From positions 1 through 64,000 of the forward strand of contig NZ_BCPT01000011.1 of assembly GCF_001544095.1 (NCBI RefSeq): DNA of 64,000 nt, in the 5' to 3' direction. The translations under genes were made by a program, and so were the position numbers. This DNA comes from Enterococcus casseliflavus NBRC 100478 (GTDB taxonomy: Bacteria > Bacillota > Bacilli > Lactobacillales > Enterococcaceae). The notes beneath the pieces are model-generated. The model saw nothing but the letters and a program-made list of their open reading frames with translations, did no database searches and was not told where the DNA came from. Each line of letters starts with the position of its first letter. Position 1 is the stretch's first letter. Below, piece after piece: positions 55,447-64,000 of this stretch.

Positions 55447-56145
55447 ATGCGCAACGAAATGATGCATCGTCCAGTAGTCAAACCAGAACTAGTGGCGTTT
55501 ATGCGTGAAAAACAAAAACAATTACCCGGCGAACTTGGTGAAATCGAGCAAGCCGCTCATGATAAAGAAGTGCCAATCATCCCACATGAAACTGTGGTCT
55601 TTTTGCAGTTTTTATTGGGACAGCTTCAGCCAAAAGAAATCCTTGAGATCGGCACAGCGATCGGTTTTTCTTCAAGCTTGATGGCGCAATGTGTGAAAGA
55701 GGGGCATGTCACAACGATCGATCGCTTTGACGTCATGATCCGCAAAGCCAAAGAAACCTATGCTCGCTTAGGAAATGAAGACAAAATCACGCTTTTAGAA
55801 GGACAAGCGGCAGATGTCCTGCCTACATTGAGTGGGCCTTATGATTTTATCTTCATGGACAGTGCCAAATCGAAATACATTGAATTTTTGCCAGAATGTC
55901 TACGTCTGTTACGCAAAGGCGGCGTGTTGATGGTGGATGACGTGTTCCAAGCTGGAACGATTCTGCAACCCATCGAAGACATCCCTCGCAACCAGCGAGC
56001 GATCCATCGCAAGTTGAATCTTTTCTTGGATACCGTGATGAACCATCCTCAGCTGACCTCCACCCTCGTCCCTTTAGGAGATGGTGTGATTCTCATTACG
56101 AAAGAAGCAGATAGCGTAATCCTTGAGGAACCTGAGAAAGGTTGA
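55447..56145 (+). CDS. trmR: tRNA 5-hydroxyuridine methyltransferase (TrmR-like O-methyltransferase)
   Basis: A 232-aa SAM-dependent class I O-methyltransferase. The SAM motif is ILEIGTAIGFSSSLMAQ (about 66-82), followed by VTTIDRFDVMIRKAKE and the metal-binding FIFMDSAKSKYIEF (about 136-149) and GGVLMVDDVF. The closest characterised relative is Bacillus TrmR (YrrM), which makes 5-methoxyuridine in tRNA wobble positions. The start is ATG 55447, spaced 6 nt from AGGAGG; earlier ATGs lie in or before the ribosome binding site. Confidence 0.85.
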   Translation: MRNEMMHRPVVKPELVAFMREKQKQLPGELGEIEQAAHDKEVPIIPHETVVFLQFLLGQLQPKEILEIGTAIGFSSSLMAQCVKEGHVTTIDRFDVMIRKAKETYARLGNEDKITLLEGQAADVLPTLSGPYDFIFMDSAKSKYIEFLPECLRLLRKGGVLMVDDVFQAGTILQPIEDIPRNQRAIHRKLNLFLDTVMNHPQLTSTLVPLGDGVILITKEADSVILEEPEKG

Positions 56146-56199
56146 GAGCAGCTGCGCTTCCTTTTTTCAAAGAAAAAATAAGAAAAGGGCGAAAAGAGA

Positions 56200-56228
56200 T
56201 TGACATTGCTGCGCCCTTTTTCTATAAT
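56200..56228 (+). promoter_or_regulatory. consensus promoter of tRNA-Arg
   Basis: TTGACA (56200-56205) and TATAAT (56223-56228), exactly 17 bp apart: a perfect sigma-A promoter, as expected for a tRNA gene. Confidence 0.9.
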
Positions 56229-56290
56229 GTTATTTGTTGCTGATTGATTTCAACAGCTTAGGCGAAGTGAGCATTCGCTGAAATTTATTT

Positions 56291-56364
56291 GTTCCAGTAG
56301 CTCAGCCGGATAGAGCATTCGCCTTCTAAGCGAACGGTCGGGGGTTCGAATCCCTCCTGGAACG
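56291..56364 (+). tRNA. tRNA-Arg (anticodon UCU)
   Basis: The cloverleaf is complete: acceptor GTTCCAG/CTGGAAC, D arm GCTC/GAGC, anticodon stem TTCGC/GCGAA with loop CTTCTAA (anticodon TCT at 56325-56327), and T arm GGGGGTTCGAATCCCTC. CCA is not encoded. It reads AGA/AGG codons. The gene is solitary, with its own consensus promoter and terminator. Confidence 0.96.
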
Positions 56365-56389
56365 TTATATTATCGAGCATAGCGCTACC

Positions 56390-56426
56390 AGATCGTTAGG
56401 AATCTTGATTCCTAGCGATTTTTTTT
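56390..56426 (+). terminator. terminator after tRNA-Arg
   Basis: ATCGTTAGGAATC pairs with GATTCCTAGCGAT-type sequence around TTG, followed by T8. Confidence 0.85.
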
Positions 56427-56700
56427 GACAAATTTTTTAAAAGCCACTTTTTTCAAACGTCACTTTTACCACAAATCAGCAGCACGGTGCTTTTCTTTTG
56501 CAAACAACCTATTAACTAATTATCTAAAACATCATTAATTATCACATATAGTTTTAACTGCTAAATAAATATGATATTATCCTCTCAAAGAGTGGCTTAA
56601 TTGCAAAGCTCGTTTATGGTTTCCCATAATCCAGTAGCTTCACGTTTTTAGATATTATACTTCTCGAACACAACTAACAAAATTTATTCCATAGGAGGAA
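56427..56700. other. AT-rich non-coding region before the HIT gene
   Basis: About 270 bp with no ORF I can support. It contains AAGCCACT (56442-56449) and its inverted copy AGTGGCTT (near 56590-56597), and several TATTAT-like sequences that could serve as the -10 of the HIT gene. It is visibly richer in A+T than its surroundings. Confidence 0.4.
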
Positions 56701-56705
56701 TTTTG

Positions 56706-57128
56706 ATGGAAGAATGTCCTTTTTGCCGTATCGTCTCTGGAAAAATAAAAAGCCATGTAATCTATGAAGATGACAGTGTTTGCGCCTTCCTTGATCATGC
56801 CAAAGACGTGGATTATCATATGCTGGTTATTCCTAAAAAACATTACACCAGTATTTTAGACTGCGACCCCGTTCTTCTTGCTCACCTCATTCAAACGGTT
56901 CAAAAAATAGCAGATCATTGTGTCACTCGCTTAGGATTTGATGGGATTAATTTGCTAAGCGCAGCAAATCAAGCAGCGGGTCAATCAGTCCCTCACTTTC
57001 ACCTTCACTTGATTCCGAGAAAAAAATGTGACGGTATCAATGCGTGGCCCACATTCAATGGAGCAGCGCTCTCTTTAGAGGAAGCAGCGGCATTTTTGAC
57101 CTTTGAAACAGATAGTAAGGGAGATTAA
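56706..57128 (+). CDS. HIT family nucleotide hydrolase
   Basis: A 140-aa histidine-triad protein. The active-site motif is PHFHLHLIP (about 97-105), with CPFCRIVSGKIKSHVIYEDD at the N-terminus and DYHMLVIPKKHYTS (about 38-51). Family members cleave adenosine phosphoramidates or dinucleoside polyphosphates; the substrate is unknown here. The start is ATG 56706, well spaced from AGGAGG; a TTG lies one codon upstream. Confidence 0.88.
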   Translation: MEECPFCRIVSGKIKSHVIYEDDSVCAFLDHAKDVDYHMLVIPKKHYTSILDCDPVLLAHLIQTVQKIADHCVTRLGFDGINLLSAANQAAGQSVPHFHLHLIPRKKCDGINAWPTFNGAALSLEEAAAFLTFETDSKGD

Positions 57129-57167
57129 ACAAAACTCAGTAGACTAAATCTTGCTTAAACGCGCTTC

Positions 57168-57703
57168 TTAAAATACTTGATAATACTTTACTTGTTCTGC
57201 TAGCTGATCAGCTGGTAGAGCACCATCCAGTACATAGTCGGCTGTTTCAGCAATGATCTGTTCGTGTAAAACAAATAGCTCCCTTGCATAGGAAAGATAA
57301 GTATCTGCCCAAGTCAAAATCGCTTCTTTTGATTCGTTCGTACAATCCCGTTTAATCTGACGAGCAAAAGCAATATCTAGTGGTGTTTTCAAATAAACCA
57401 CCGTATTGATCAACTGACGCAAATCTTGGTGCTCATATCCGAAGGGAAAGTCCACAAAAATGATTGGTTGAATGCTCATCGCTCTCTTCAGATCTTTTAG
57501 TAGCAGACTGATGTCATATTGATTGATCGCTGCGCGGGCATCTTGTAAAAACAATCAAAAGATGGTGCTGAGGGCAATGCATCAATACTATAATCATCAA
57601 AGGAGATCACTATTCCATCTGCCAATCTACTCAATTCACGAACCAATGTCGTTTTGCCGGACGCTGTAACACCACTGACTACAATTACTTTCCCTCTCTT
57701 CAT
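57168..57703 (-). pseudogene. P-loop kinase-like gene with a frameshift
   Basis: The first part (from ATG 57701-57703, behind GAGGAGGG) reads MKRGKVIVVSGVTASGKTTLVREL, a Walker A P-loop of a small nucleoside or uridine kinase-like protein, and continues to SFDCF. The frame then ends within 16 codons. The downstream part continues in another frame with LQDARAAINQYDISLLLKDLKRAM to the stop at 57168. Adding one T at the T5 run (plus-strand AAAAA, 57547-57551) restores one frame of 178 aa. It is either a real single-base deletion or a homopolymer sequencing error. The intact protein would be a cytoplasmic kinase of unknown substrate. Confidence 0.75.
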
Positions 57704-57817
57704 GAAGTCCCTCCTCTGTCGTACCTTCAGTATAACACGCTCAACCAATCCTTTTTCTTATCCTCCCCCTGCAAAAATTATGCTATGCTTGACAAGAATA
57801 AAGAAAGCAGGTGTCCT

Positions 57818-58675
57818 ATGGAGATAACGGTATATATCGCAAGCGGGTTTAGTAAAAATCAAACAGGTGGCAACAAGGCTGGAGTCGTTTTGCTGGAACA
57901 GCCCCTTACACCACAACAAAAGTTAGCCATCGCAAAAGAGTTAGGCTTTTCAGAAACAGCTTTTTTATCGAAATCCCCGGAGGCCGATTTCCGATTTGAC
58001 TATTTTACACCAAAAGAAGAAGTTGACTTATGCGGACATGCAACAATTGCTTCCTTTGCTCTATTGTCATATTTGAACAAACTTTCCAAGCCACAGTATC
58101 GCATCGACACCAACGCCGGACGTTTGTCGATCACCATCAAAGACGGTGTCATTTTCATGGAACAGAACAAACCGCTGTTTTCAGATGTCCTTTCATTAGA
58201 ACAATTAGCTGACTGTTTCGATACCAATGCTATCAACGATCAAATTCCTATTCAAATCGTTTCTACTGGATTAAAGGATATCCTTGTTCCAATCAAAACA
58301 ACGGCCCAGTTGCAGCATATTGTACCTGATTTTGAGGAAATAAAAAAAGTAAGTGCGCTGCAACAAGTAGTTGGCATGCACTTATATGCAATGGAAAAAG
58401 AACGAATCGTTTGCCGTAACTTTGCCCCATTGTTTGACATCAATGAAGAATCTGCCACAGGTACTTCCAATGCCGCTTTGGCTTGCTTCTTGCATCAAAA
58501 ATGTTCCCTTGAAAAAGAAGTGTATCGCTTTGAACAAGGCAGCAATTTAGGTGAACCTTCTGAAATCTTTGTCAAACTAGCTACGTCCTCGCGAAAGGAA
58601 ATCCAACGTGTTTATGTTGGGGGCAGAGGGCATTTTTGCGAGACAGTCACCATCGACACCGATACACTGGCATAA
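57818..58675 (+). CDS. PhzF family isomerase/epimerase-like protein
   Basis: A 285-aa protein of the PhzF (diaminopimelate-epimerase-like) fold with two related halves. The N-terminus has FSKNQTGGNKAGVVLLEQPL, the putative catalytic Glu is in LGFSETAFLSKS (about 50), and FDYFTPKEEVDLCGHATIASFALL is a family hallmark. ESATGTSNAALACFL marks the second half. Such proteins isomerise small metabolites; the substrate is unknown. ATG 57818 was chosen because homology starts there. Confidence 0.85.
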   Translation: MEITVYIASGFSKNQTGGNKAGVVLLEQPLTPQQKLAIAKELGFSETAFLSKSPEADFRFDYFTPKEEVDLCGHATIASFALLSYLNKLSKPQYRIDTNAGRLSITIKDGVIFMEQNKPLFSDVLSLEQLADCFDTNAINDQIPIQIVSTGLKDILVPIKTTAQLQHIVPDFEEIKKVSALQQVVGMHLYAMEKERIVCRNFAPLFDINEESATGTSNAALACFLHQKCSLEKEVYRFEQGSNLGEPSEIFVKLATSSRKEIQRVYVGGRGHFCETVTIDTDTLA

Positions 58676-58688
58676 TCACAACAATTTA

Positions 58689-58713
58689 GGCTGATCTTCC
58701 ATCAGCCTTTTTT
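58689..58713 (+). terminator. terminator after the PhzF-like gene
   Basis: AGGCTGA/TCAGCCT stem (58688-58694 with 58702-58708) followed by a T6 run. Confidence 0.85.
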
Positions 58714-58779
58714 CCTCTTCACACAGCGTGTTCTTTTTCCATAGCAGCCCATCAGTATCTCGAATACTAGTTTTCTCAT

Positions 58780-58806
58780 AAAAAAAAGAACCCAACTCGG
58801 GTTCTT
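58780..58806 (-). terminator. terminator of the trp operon
   Basis: AAGAACCC/GGGTTCTT around AACTC (58787-58806); on the minus strand it is followed by T8. It lies 18 bp after the trpA stop. Confidence 0.88.
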
Positions 58807-58823
58807 TCCTTCACCTTGATTTT

Positions 58824-59600
58824 CTATGAAATACCGACAAGTTCTGCTAACAGCTCACTGACTTTAGGCAGTGGCTCGTTCTGTAAGGCTGCTACGATTT
58901 TTGAACCGATCACTACCCCACCGCACACTCGGGCAAAGCGCTGCACGTCTGCGTGGGTCGAGACCCCGAAACCAGCTAGTACAGGAATCGGACTTTTTTC
59001 CGAAATGGCTTGCAAATGCTGATCCAGCTGTTCGTTGTATTGGCGATCTTCTCCAGTGACACCGTTCACTGTCACAGCATAAACGAATCCTTCCGCTTCT
59101 TCGATCAGCGTCTGAATTCTGTCTGGGGGACTGGTCAAAGAGACCAGTGTGAGCAGCGCGAGATCCGCCGCATCAAACGTAGGCGTTACTAGCGATCGAT
59201 GTTCAAAAGGCAAATCTGGAATAATCAACCCTTTCACATTTGTCGTTTTTAACTCATTTGCTAACTGTTCAATCCCATAATGAAAGAATGAATTGGCATA
59301 CCCCATCAATACCAGTGGAACCTCAGAATGGATCGTTTGCAGCGCAGCAATGATCTTTTTTAAAGTGGTGCCATTGGCTAATGCCTGCATTCCAGCTGCT
59401 TGGATGACCGCTCCATCTGCGACTGGGTCTGAAAAGGGCACGCCGATTTCAATGGCGGCTGCGCCATGTGTCGTCAACAGTTCGATTTCTGCTGGCAGGC
59501 GTTCCAGTCCGTTGGCACCCGCCATGATATAAGGTACAAACAACGGCTTGCCTTGTTTTTGGCACTCCTTTAGTTTCATCGTCAATGTTTTGCTGGTCAT
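58824..59600 (-). CDS. trpA: tryptophan synthase alpha subunit
   Basis: A 258-aa TIM barrel that splits indole-3-glycerol phosphate to indole and glyceraldehyde-3-phosphate. Catalytic Glu is in [20 protein letters not shown] (about 45-64), Asp in [10 protein letters not shown], and [10 protein letters not shown] and VLAGFGVST contact the substrate phosphate. Its ATG overlaps the trpB stop (ATGA). It forms a complex with TrpB and is the last gene of the operon. Confidence 0.96.
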   Translation of the reverse strand: MTSKTLTMKLKECQKQGKPLFVPYIMAGANGLERLPAEIELLTTHGAAAIEIGVPFSDPVADGAVIQAAGMQALANGTTLKKIIAALQTIHSEVPLVLMGYANSFFHYGIEQLANELKTTNVKGLIIPDLPFEHRSLVTPTFDAADLALLTLVSLTSPPDRIQTLIEEAEGFVYAVTVNGVTGEDRQYNEQLDQHLQAISEKSPIPVLAGFGVSTHADVQRFARVCGGVVIGSKIVAALQNEPLPKVSELLAELVGIS

Positions 59601-60790
59601 TTCGCTTCCCCTTTCCGATCTTTGATTTGTTGAACATCTTTGTCCCCTCGCCCAGACAAACAGATCACTAAGCGTTCTTCTGCTGTCATCGTTGGCGCTA
59701 ACTTTAAAGCATAGGCAACGGCATGAGCACTTTCCAAAGCGGGAATAATGCCTTCGATTTGAGACAAGAGATAAAAGGCGTCAACAGCTTCTTCATCAGT
59801 GACCGCGAAATACTCCGCACGCGCAATTTCCTTCAAATAAGAATGCTCGGGACCGACCCCTGGGTAATCCAAACCAGCTGAAATCGAATAGGGTTCAATC
59901 ACTTGCCCATCATCGTCTTGCAGCAAATGCATTTTGGTACCATGTAAAATACCGATACTGCCTTTCGTCAAAGTCGCCGCATGCTCGGTAGTATCCACGC
60001 CTTTTCCAGCTGCTTCAACGCCAATCAAACGAACGGTTTGATCGTTGATGAAAGGGTAAAACATTCCCATCGCATTGCTGCCGCCGCCAACACAAGCAAC
60101 GACTGTCGTTGGTAGTTGTCCTTCTTTTTCTAATAGTTGCCGCCGTGTCTCACTGCCAATCACACTTTGAAAATCTCGAACGATCTCTGGAAAAGGATGC
60201 GGACCGAGTACCGAACCCATCACGTAATGAGTGTCCTCGACGGTTGCGACCCAGTAGCGCAGCGCTTCATTGACAGCATCTTTCAATGTCTGATTGCCTG
60301 ATGTGACTGAAACCACTTTTGCTCCCAACAATTCCATTCGAAAGACGTTTAGTGCTTGCCGCTGAACATCTACCGCGCCCATAAAAATCGTGCATTCCAT
60401 ACCGAACAACGCGGCCGCAGTTGCTGTGGCGACGCCATGCTGCCCAGCACCGGTCTCTGCTACCACTTTCTTTTTCCCCATCCGTTTTGCTAATAAGACT
60501 TGGCCAAGTGCATTATTGATTTTATGGGCACCCGTATGATTCAAATCTTCTCGCTTCAGATAAATTTTGGCACCGCCTAAGTGTTGTGACAAGCGCTGGG
60601 CATGATAAAGGGGGGTCTCTCTTCCTACATACTCTTGTAAATATTCCTGTAATTCAGCTTGAAAACTTGCGTCCGCTTGTGCTTCACGATAGACAGTTTC
60701 CAATTGCTTGACTGCATACATCAATGTCTCTGGCACAAACTGTCCGCCAAAAGAACCATAAAATCCTGCTTTTGTGGGATACTGAGTCAT
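59597..60790 (-). CDS. trpB: tryptophan synthase beta subunit
   Basis: A 397-aa PLP enzyme joining indole and serine. The PLP lysine is in [18 protein letters not shown] (about 80-97), with [15 protein letters not shown] and the phosphate-binding [12 protein letters not shown] (about 228-239). Its start overlaps the trpF stop. The length and motifs are those of TrpB1. Confidence 0.97.
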   Translation of the reverse strand: MTQYPTKAGFYGSFGGQFVPETLMYAVKQLETVYREAQADASFQAELQEYLQEYVGRETPLYHAQRLSQHLGGAKIYLKREDLNHTGAHKINNALGQVLLAKRMGKKKVVAETGAGQHGVATATAAALFGMECTIFMGAVDVQRQALNVFRMELLGAKVVSVTSGNQTLKDAVNEALRYWVATVEDTHYVMGSVLGPHPFPEIVRDFQSVIGSETRRQLLEKEGQLPTTVVACVGGGSNAMGMFYPFINDQTVRLIGVEAAGKGVDTTEHAATLTKGSIGILHGTKMHLLQDDDGQVIEPYSISAGLDYPGVGPEHSYLKEIARAEYFAVTDEEAVDAFYLLSQIEGIIPALESAHAVAYALKLAPTMTAEERLVICLSGRGDKDVQQIKDRKGEAK

Positions 60791-61434
60791 CTTTTTTTCT
60801 CCTTTACTAAATGAATAAATTGTTCGATTTTCCGACTGTCTTTCTTGCCCTGGGTTTCAACGCCTGAAGAAACATCGACAGCATAAGGCCAAAAAAGTTG
60901 GATCGCCTCTTCTACATTTTCCGCGTGCAACCCGCCAGCAATAAAAAATCGCTCAGACAACGGCAACGGTTCTCTCGCCGCTTTTTGCCAATCAAAGGAC
61001 TGGCCGTTGCCGCCAGCATAAGGGTGATCTCTTACTGGAGCGTCCAATAAACCGAAATCTGCATCGCAGCTCAGGAAATCTTGCTCTAAAGTCTCTGCTT
61101 CTCCATCAAAGGCTTGGATCACTGCGATCTTTTGATGAGCAAAAACCCCCTTCTGAATGGCTGTTTGCAAAGATGGCAGAACCTTTCCATGGAGCTGAAT
61201 CGCTGTCAATTGGGCGGTTTGAATTGCCGCTTGCACTTCTTCAACACTTGGAGAAACGAAAACCCCGACTTTTCCTACATTTTCGGGAACTTGCTCCGTT
61301 ATCTTGCGGACTTGGGTCGGATCGATTCTCCGACGGCTTTCGGCAAAAACAAAGCCAAGGTAATCTGCTCCTGCATTGATGGCAGTTTCGACATGCAGGC
61401 GTTCGGTGAGTCCACAAATTTTCACTTTGGTCAT
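60787..61434 (-). CDS. trpF: phosphoribosylanthranilate isomerase
   Basis: A 215-aa TIM barrel; N-terminus TKVKICGL with the catalytic Cys, then [16 protein letters not shown] and, at the C-terminal side, [10 protein letters not shown] and [24 protein letters not shown]. Third from the end of the operon; both ends overlap neighbours by 4 bp. Confidence 0.95.
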   Translation of the reverse strand: MTKVKICGLTERLHVETAINAGADYLGFVFAESRRRIDPTQVRKITEQVPENVGKVGVFVSPSVEEVQAAIQTAQLTAIQLHGKVLPSLQTAIQKGVFAHQKIAVIQAFDGEAETLEQDFLSCDADFGLLDAPVRDHPYAGGNGQSFDWQKAAREPLPLSERFFIAGGLHAENVEEAIQLFWPYAVDVSSGVETQGKKDSRKIEQFIHLVKEKKR

Positions 61435-62189
61435 CGACGGCTCACCTGCAAATCTGCCGCTGTTTCAACAATTCGATTGCTCCTCATCATCGTTTCTCCA
61501 ACGAGGACTCCATGATAAAACGGTGCAAGCTGCAGCACATCTGCGGCCGTTCGAATACCAGATTCACTGATATAAACCGCCTCTGACGGCTGAGGTGCTA
61601 AAGCAACACTGACATCCAAGGAAACGTCAAAAGTTTTTAGGTCACGATTGTTGACGCCGATGATTTTGGCACCTAATGCTTGGGCTTGTTGAAATTCAGC
61701 CGCATTATGGGTCTCAACGAGTACTTCCAACCCTAGTGCTTCGGCTTCTTGATACAGCGCGACGAAACGGGCTGGCTCTAACGCAGCCACGATCAATAAA
61801 ACGATACTGGCACCCGCATTCTTGGCGCGAATCAATTGTTTTTTGTCGATAATGAAGTCTTTGCATAGTATAGGCACCGAAACAGCCTTACTGACTGCTT
61901 CAAGATCTGCCAGCGAGCCTTTGAAAAATTGCTGGTCGGTCAAAACGGAAATCCCGCTGACACCCGCGGCTTCATAAGCTTGCGCTTGCGTAACTGGGTC
62001 GATCGCTTGATTAATGTCTCCTTTTGAAGGTGAAGCCCGCTTGATTTCAGCAATGAGGTGCATCTTTTGTGGTCGGTCCTTGACTTGCTGATAAAATGAT
62101 GGGCGTTTCGCTACGACCTTTTCGGTTTCTTGTGGCATCGCGGCAACTTCTTCAACTTTTTTCTGGATGATCGTTTCTAAAAAATCCAT
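61431..62189 (-). CDS. trpC: indole-3-glycerol phosphate synthase
   Basis: A 252-aa TIM barrel. Conserved features are LIAEIKRASPSKGDIN (about 46-61, catalytic Lys), ISVLTDQQFFKGSLADL, PILCKDFIIDKKQL (about 102-115), IIGVNNRDLKTF and YISESGIRTAADV. It converts CdRP to indole-3-glycerol phosphate and is separate from TrpF, unlike in enteric bacteria. Confidence 0.96.
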   Translation of the reverse strand: MDFLETIIQKKVEEVAAMPQETEKVVAKRPSFYQQVKDRPQKMHLIAEIKRASPSKGDINQAIDPVTQAQAYEAAGVSGISVLTDQQFFKGSLADLEAVSKAVSVPILCKDFIIDKKQLIRAKNAGASIVLLIVAALEPARFVALYQEAEALGLEVLVETHNAAEFQQAQALGAKIIGVNNRDLKTFDVSLDVSVALAPQPSEAVYISESGIRTAADVLQLAPFYHGVLVGETMMRSNRIVETAADLQVSRR

Positions 62190-62215
62190 GATTCTCCTCC
62201 TTACAGCTTTCGTAA

Positions 62216-63250
62216 TTATTGACTATTTGACTGGCGGATCAACTCCTGCAGTTTGTCATAGGCGGCGCCCGAAGCGATACACGCCCGTGCCATCGCAAAC
62301 CCTTCCGCTATCGTGGCGGCTTTGCCGTTAGCGTAAAAACCTAACCCTGCATTTAAGACCACCGTTTCTAGATAAACGGAGGGTTGATTTTTCAACACCG
62401 CAGTTAAGATCGCCGCATTTTGAGCGGCATCCCCGCCGACGATCGCCTCGATCGGCGCTGGCGTAAAGCCGTACGCTTGTGGATCCAAAGAAAAATTGGC
62501 TACCTCTCCTCCTTGATAAAAGCTGATCGCAGTTTCACCTGCCAAATTGGCTTCATCCATTCCGTTGCATCCATGGATCACCATTGCTCTTTGCCGACCA
62601 AGACTGCCTAACGCCTGAGCGGTGTCAGCCAAGCTCTCGCCTGCGTAAGTCCCAATCAGTTGCGTAGTCAACGGAACAGGATTGATCAAGGGGCCTAATA
62701 GATTAAAAATCGTTGGCGTTGCTAATTCTTGCCGTATCTTCATCACTGCTTTCATGCCGGGATGCAACGAGGGAGCGAAGAGAAACGCGATGCCGACAGT
62801 CGTTAATAGCTCAACGATTTTTTCTGGTGATGCTTGGATCGATACCCCCAAGCAGGCTAAGACATCGGCACTGCCTGAACGACTAGAGATACTGCGATTG
62901 CCGTGTTTTGCCATCGTGATTCCCCCAGCTGCTAACACGAAAGCAGACGTAGTGGAGACATTAAAACTATTGGAGTGGTCGCCGCCAGTACCGCAATTGT
63001 CCATGGCGTCTCCTCCTTCATAAGGAATGGTCACGGCATGCTCTAACATGATTTCCGCTAAAGCGGTCAATTCGGCGGCTGTGATGCCGTTGATCTTCAT
63101 CGCAACTAACGCTGCCCCCAATTGACTTTCTGAAAACATCCCGCTTAAAATTCCTTGAGCAAAGTGGCGCATCTCCTGATAACTTAAATGACTGCCATTA
63201 AAAAGCTGCTGGGTGATTTGCTGCGGCTGCTGTATTTTGACTGCTTCCAT
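62216..63250 (-). CDS. trpD: anthranilate phosphoribosyltransferase
   Basis: A 344-aa enzyme that moves phosphoribose from PRPP to anthranilate. The PRPP site is DNCGTGGDHSNSFNVSTTSAFVLAAGG (about 84-110), followed by HGNRSISSRSGSADVLACLG. I chose ATG 63248-63250 with AAAGGAGG upstream; the frame extends 19 codons further with no site. Separate from trpG. Confidence 0.96.
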   Translation of the reverse strand: MEAVKIQQPQQITQQLFNGSHLSYQEMRHFAQGILSGMFSESQLGAALVAMKINGITAAELTALAEIMLEHAVTIPYEGGDAMDNCGTGGDHSNSFNVSTTSAFVLAAGGITMAKHGNRSISSRSGSADVLACLGVSIQASPEKIVELLTTVGIAFLFAPSLHPGMKAVMKIRQELATPTIFNLLGPLINPVPLTTQLIGTYAGESLADTAQALGSLGRQRAMVIHGCNGMDEANLAGETAISFYQGGEVANFSLDPQAYGFTPAPIEAIVGGDAAQNAAILTAVLKNQPSVYLETVVLNAGLGFYANGKAATIAEGFAMARACIASGAAYDKLQELIRQSNSQ

Positions 63251-63266
63251 AAATGTTCCTCCTTTT

Positions 63267-63845
63267 TCATTTGCTGCTTTTTGCTGATTTCTCTGAAATG
63301 AGTTCAAGAAACCGTTGGATAAAAAACGCCCCTTCGTTTGTCCCCATTGATTCAGGGTGGAATTGAAGGCCTACGATCGGCTTTTGTCGATGCTGGATCG
63401 CCATGATGATCCCTTTTGTTTCAGCCAATACCTCAAATTGTGCAGGAAGGGTCGCTGGCTCAATGACCAGCGAGTGATAGCGCATGACAGTCATGTCTCC
63501 TAGGTAGGTTTGGAATACGCCTTTTTTCTGATACGTAAGGCTCGATTGCTTGCCGTGCATAATGGCTGGTGCTTGGACCACTTTGGCACCAAACGCTTCT
63601 CCAATGGCTTGATGACCTAAGCAGATCCCTAAAAGCGGCTTGCTATTGTGATATGTTTTGATCAAAGGAATCATGAATCCTGCCTCTGCGGGACGTCCTG
63701 GTCCGGGGGAAAAAATGATGCCATCTGCTTCTTCAGCAACAAGGAAAAGGTCTGGATCATCATTTCGCAAGACGACTGTTTCTTCTGGACAGAGCTGGAG
63801 AAGATTGTAAGTAAACGAATCATAGTTATCGACGAGTAAGATCAT
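63267..63845 (-). CDS. trpG: anthranilate synthase glutamine amidotransferase component
   Basis: A 192-aa class I amidotransferase. It begins ILLVDNYDSFTYNLLQL; the nucleophile Cys is in LLGICLGHQAIGEAFG (about 80) and the His-Glu pair in GLQFHPESMGT (about 172). It supplies ammonia to TrpE. The start is ATG 63843-63845 after GGAGGTGTCAGCCA, overlapping the trpE end by 20 bp. Gene lengths also fit a PabA-like role, as in some Bacilli, but the operon points to TrpG. Confidence 0.94.
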   Translation of the reverse strand: MILLVDNYDSFTYNLLQLCPEETVVLRNDDPDLFLVAEEADGIIFSPGPGRPAEAGFMIPLIKTYHNSKPLLGICLGHQAIGEAFGAKVVQAPAIMHGKQSSLTYQKKGVFQTYLGDMTVMRYHSLVIEPATLPAQFEVLAETKGIIMAIQHRQKPIVGLQFHPESMGTNEGAFFIQRFLELISEKSAKSSK

Positions 63846-64000
63846 TGGCTGACACCTCCAATAGTGCTTTGGCTTTGTGTAAGGTTTCGTGGTATTCAGA
63901 TGAGGGATCAGAATCATAAACGACACCCGCCCCTGCCTGGACATAAGCGATCGCGTCTTTCAAAACCATTGTTCGAATCCCGATGGCAAAATCCGCTTGA
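63826..64000 (-). CDS. trpE: anthranilate synthase component I (partial, C-terminal end only)
   Basis: Only the last 57 codons lie in the window; the 5' end is beyond 64000. They read ADFAIGIRTMVLKDAIAYVQ then AGAGVVYDSDPSSEYHETLH, the conserved C-terminal chorismate-binding segment of TrpE, and stop at 63826-63828. The operon order is thus trpE-trpG-trpD-trpC-trpF-trpB-trpA. Any trp leader or attenuator lies outside this window. Confidence 0.93.
   Translation of the reverse strand, partial: QADFAIGIRTMVLKDAIAYVQAGAGVVYDSDPSSEYHETLHKAKALLEVSANDLTRR

Noticed and set aside
57497-57748. Programmed -1/+1 frameshift in the kinase-like gene
   Set aside because: The run is only five bases, with no upstream Shine-Dalgarno-like stimulator or downstream pseudoknot I can see; mutation or sequence error is simpler.
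1-64000. Mobile elements, phage genes, defence systems, toxin-antitoxin pairs or biosynthetic clusters
   Set aside because: All long reading frames fit core metabolism, transport or regulation; I see no transposase, integrase, restriction or toxin motifs.

Overview
The window is chromosomal DNA from a low-to-moderate-GC Gram-positive coccus of the Lactobacillales, most likely an Enterococcus. The evidence is a liaX-liaY-liaZ type operon, the divergent ccpA/pepQ pair, the hprK-lgt-gpsA-galU operon, a class A PBP divergent from tyrS, a sigma-54/LevR-controlled mannose PTS, and strong AGGAGG ribosome binding sites throughout. Complete leu and nearly complete trp biosynthesis operons argue against E. 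faecalis and suggest a more prototrophic species; the species is inferred, not shown. I see no insertion sequences, prophage, CRISPR or rRNA. Most genes lie on the minus strand.

Layout. 1-3.7 kb: a cytidine deaminase gene broken by an in-frame stop, endonuclease IV, an AEC-family permease and tyrS. 3.9-9.8 kb: a PBP1B-like synthase, then ccpA facing away from pepQ, and an SDR-like protein. 9.8-15 kb: envelope-stress-like small proteins (YtxH, DUF948) and galU, gpsA, lgt, hprK. 15-19 kb: an M3 peptidase and liaXYZ. 19.6-25.9 kb: the phosphate operon pstS-pstC-pstA-pstB-pstB-phoU and an alpha/beta hydrolase. 25.9-35.2 kb: recN, argR, and a folD-xseA-xseB-ispA-tlyA operon, nusB with an Asp23 protein, a Xaa-Pro peptidase and a GlsB-like protein. 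35.3-42.1 kb: a Man-family PTS (IIB, IIAB, IIC, IID, DUF956) with its LevR-type activator and a clear -24/-12 promoter. 42.3-48.3 kb: two acetyltransferases, a lipid kinase and the phosphonate-type ABC transporter phnDCEE. 48.4-50.3 kb: rplU-prp-rpmA and a uracil-DNA glycosylase. 50.3-55.1 kb: leuABCD behind a leucine leader peptide and attenuator. 55.4-58.7 kb: trmR, tRNA-Arg(UCU), a HIT protein, a frameshifted P-loop kinase and a PhzF-like isomerase. 58.8-64 kb: trpEGDCFBA, with trpE running off the end.

Most of the coding content is ordinary core genome. The observations I rate highest are non-coding: (i) a probable small RNA of about 165 nt at 24,952-25,118, divergent from pstS, with an extended -10 promoter, two hairpins that each display the same TTCCCCAA motif in the loop, and a strong intrinsic terminator; (ii) 11-bp-phased TTTACA/TTAACA-type repeats resembling PhoP boxes in the pstS upstream region, between pstS and pstC, and upstream of phnD, which would tie phosphate and phosphonate uptake (and perhaps the small RNA) into one regulon; (iii) a second orphan terminator at 55,341-55,364 that may end another small C-rich RNA; (iv) repeated CGAAY elements around the phnD promoter; (v) about 300 bp of unexplained sequence upstream of liaX with a perfect 14-bp palindrome. 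Two genes (cdd and a P-loop kinase) are each disrupted by one change and should be checked for sequence error.
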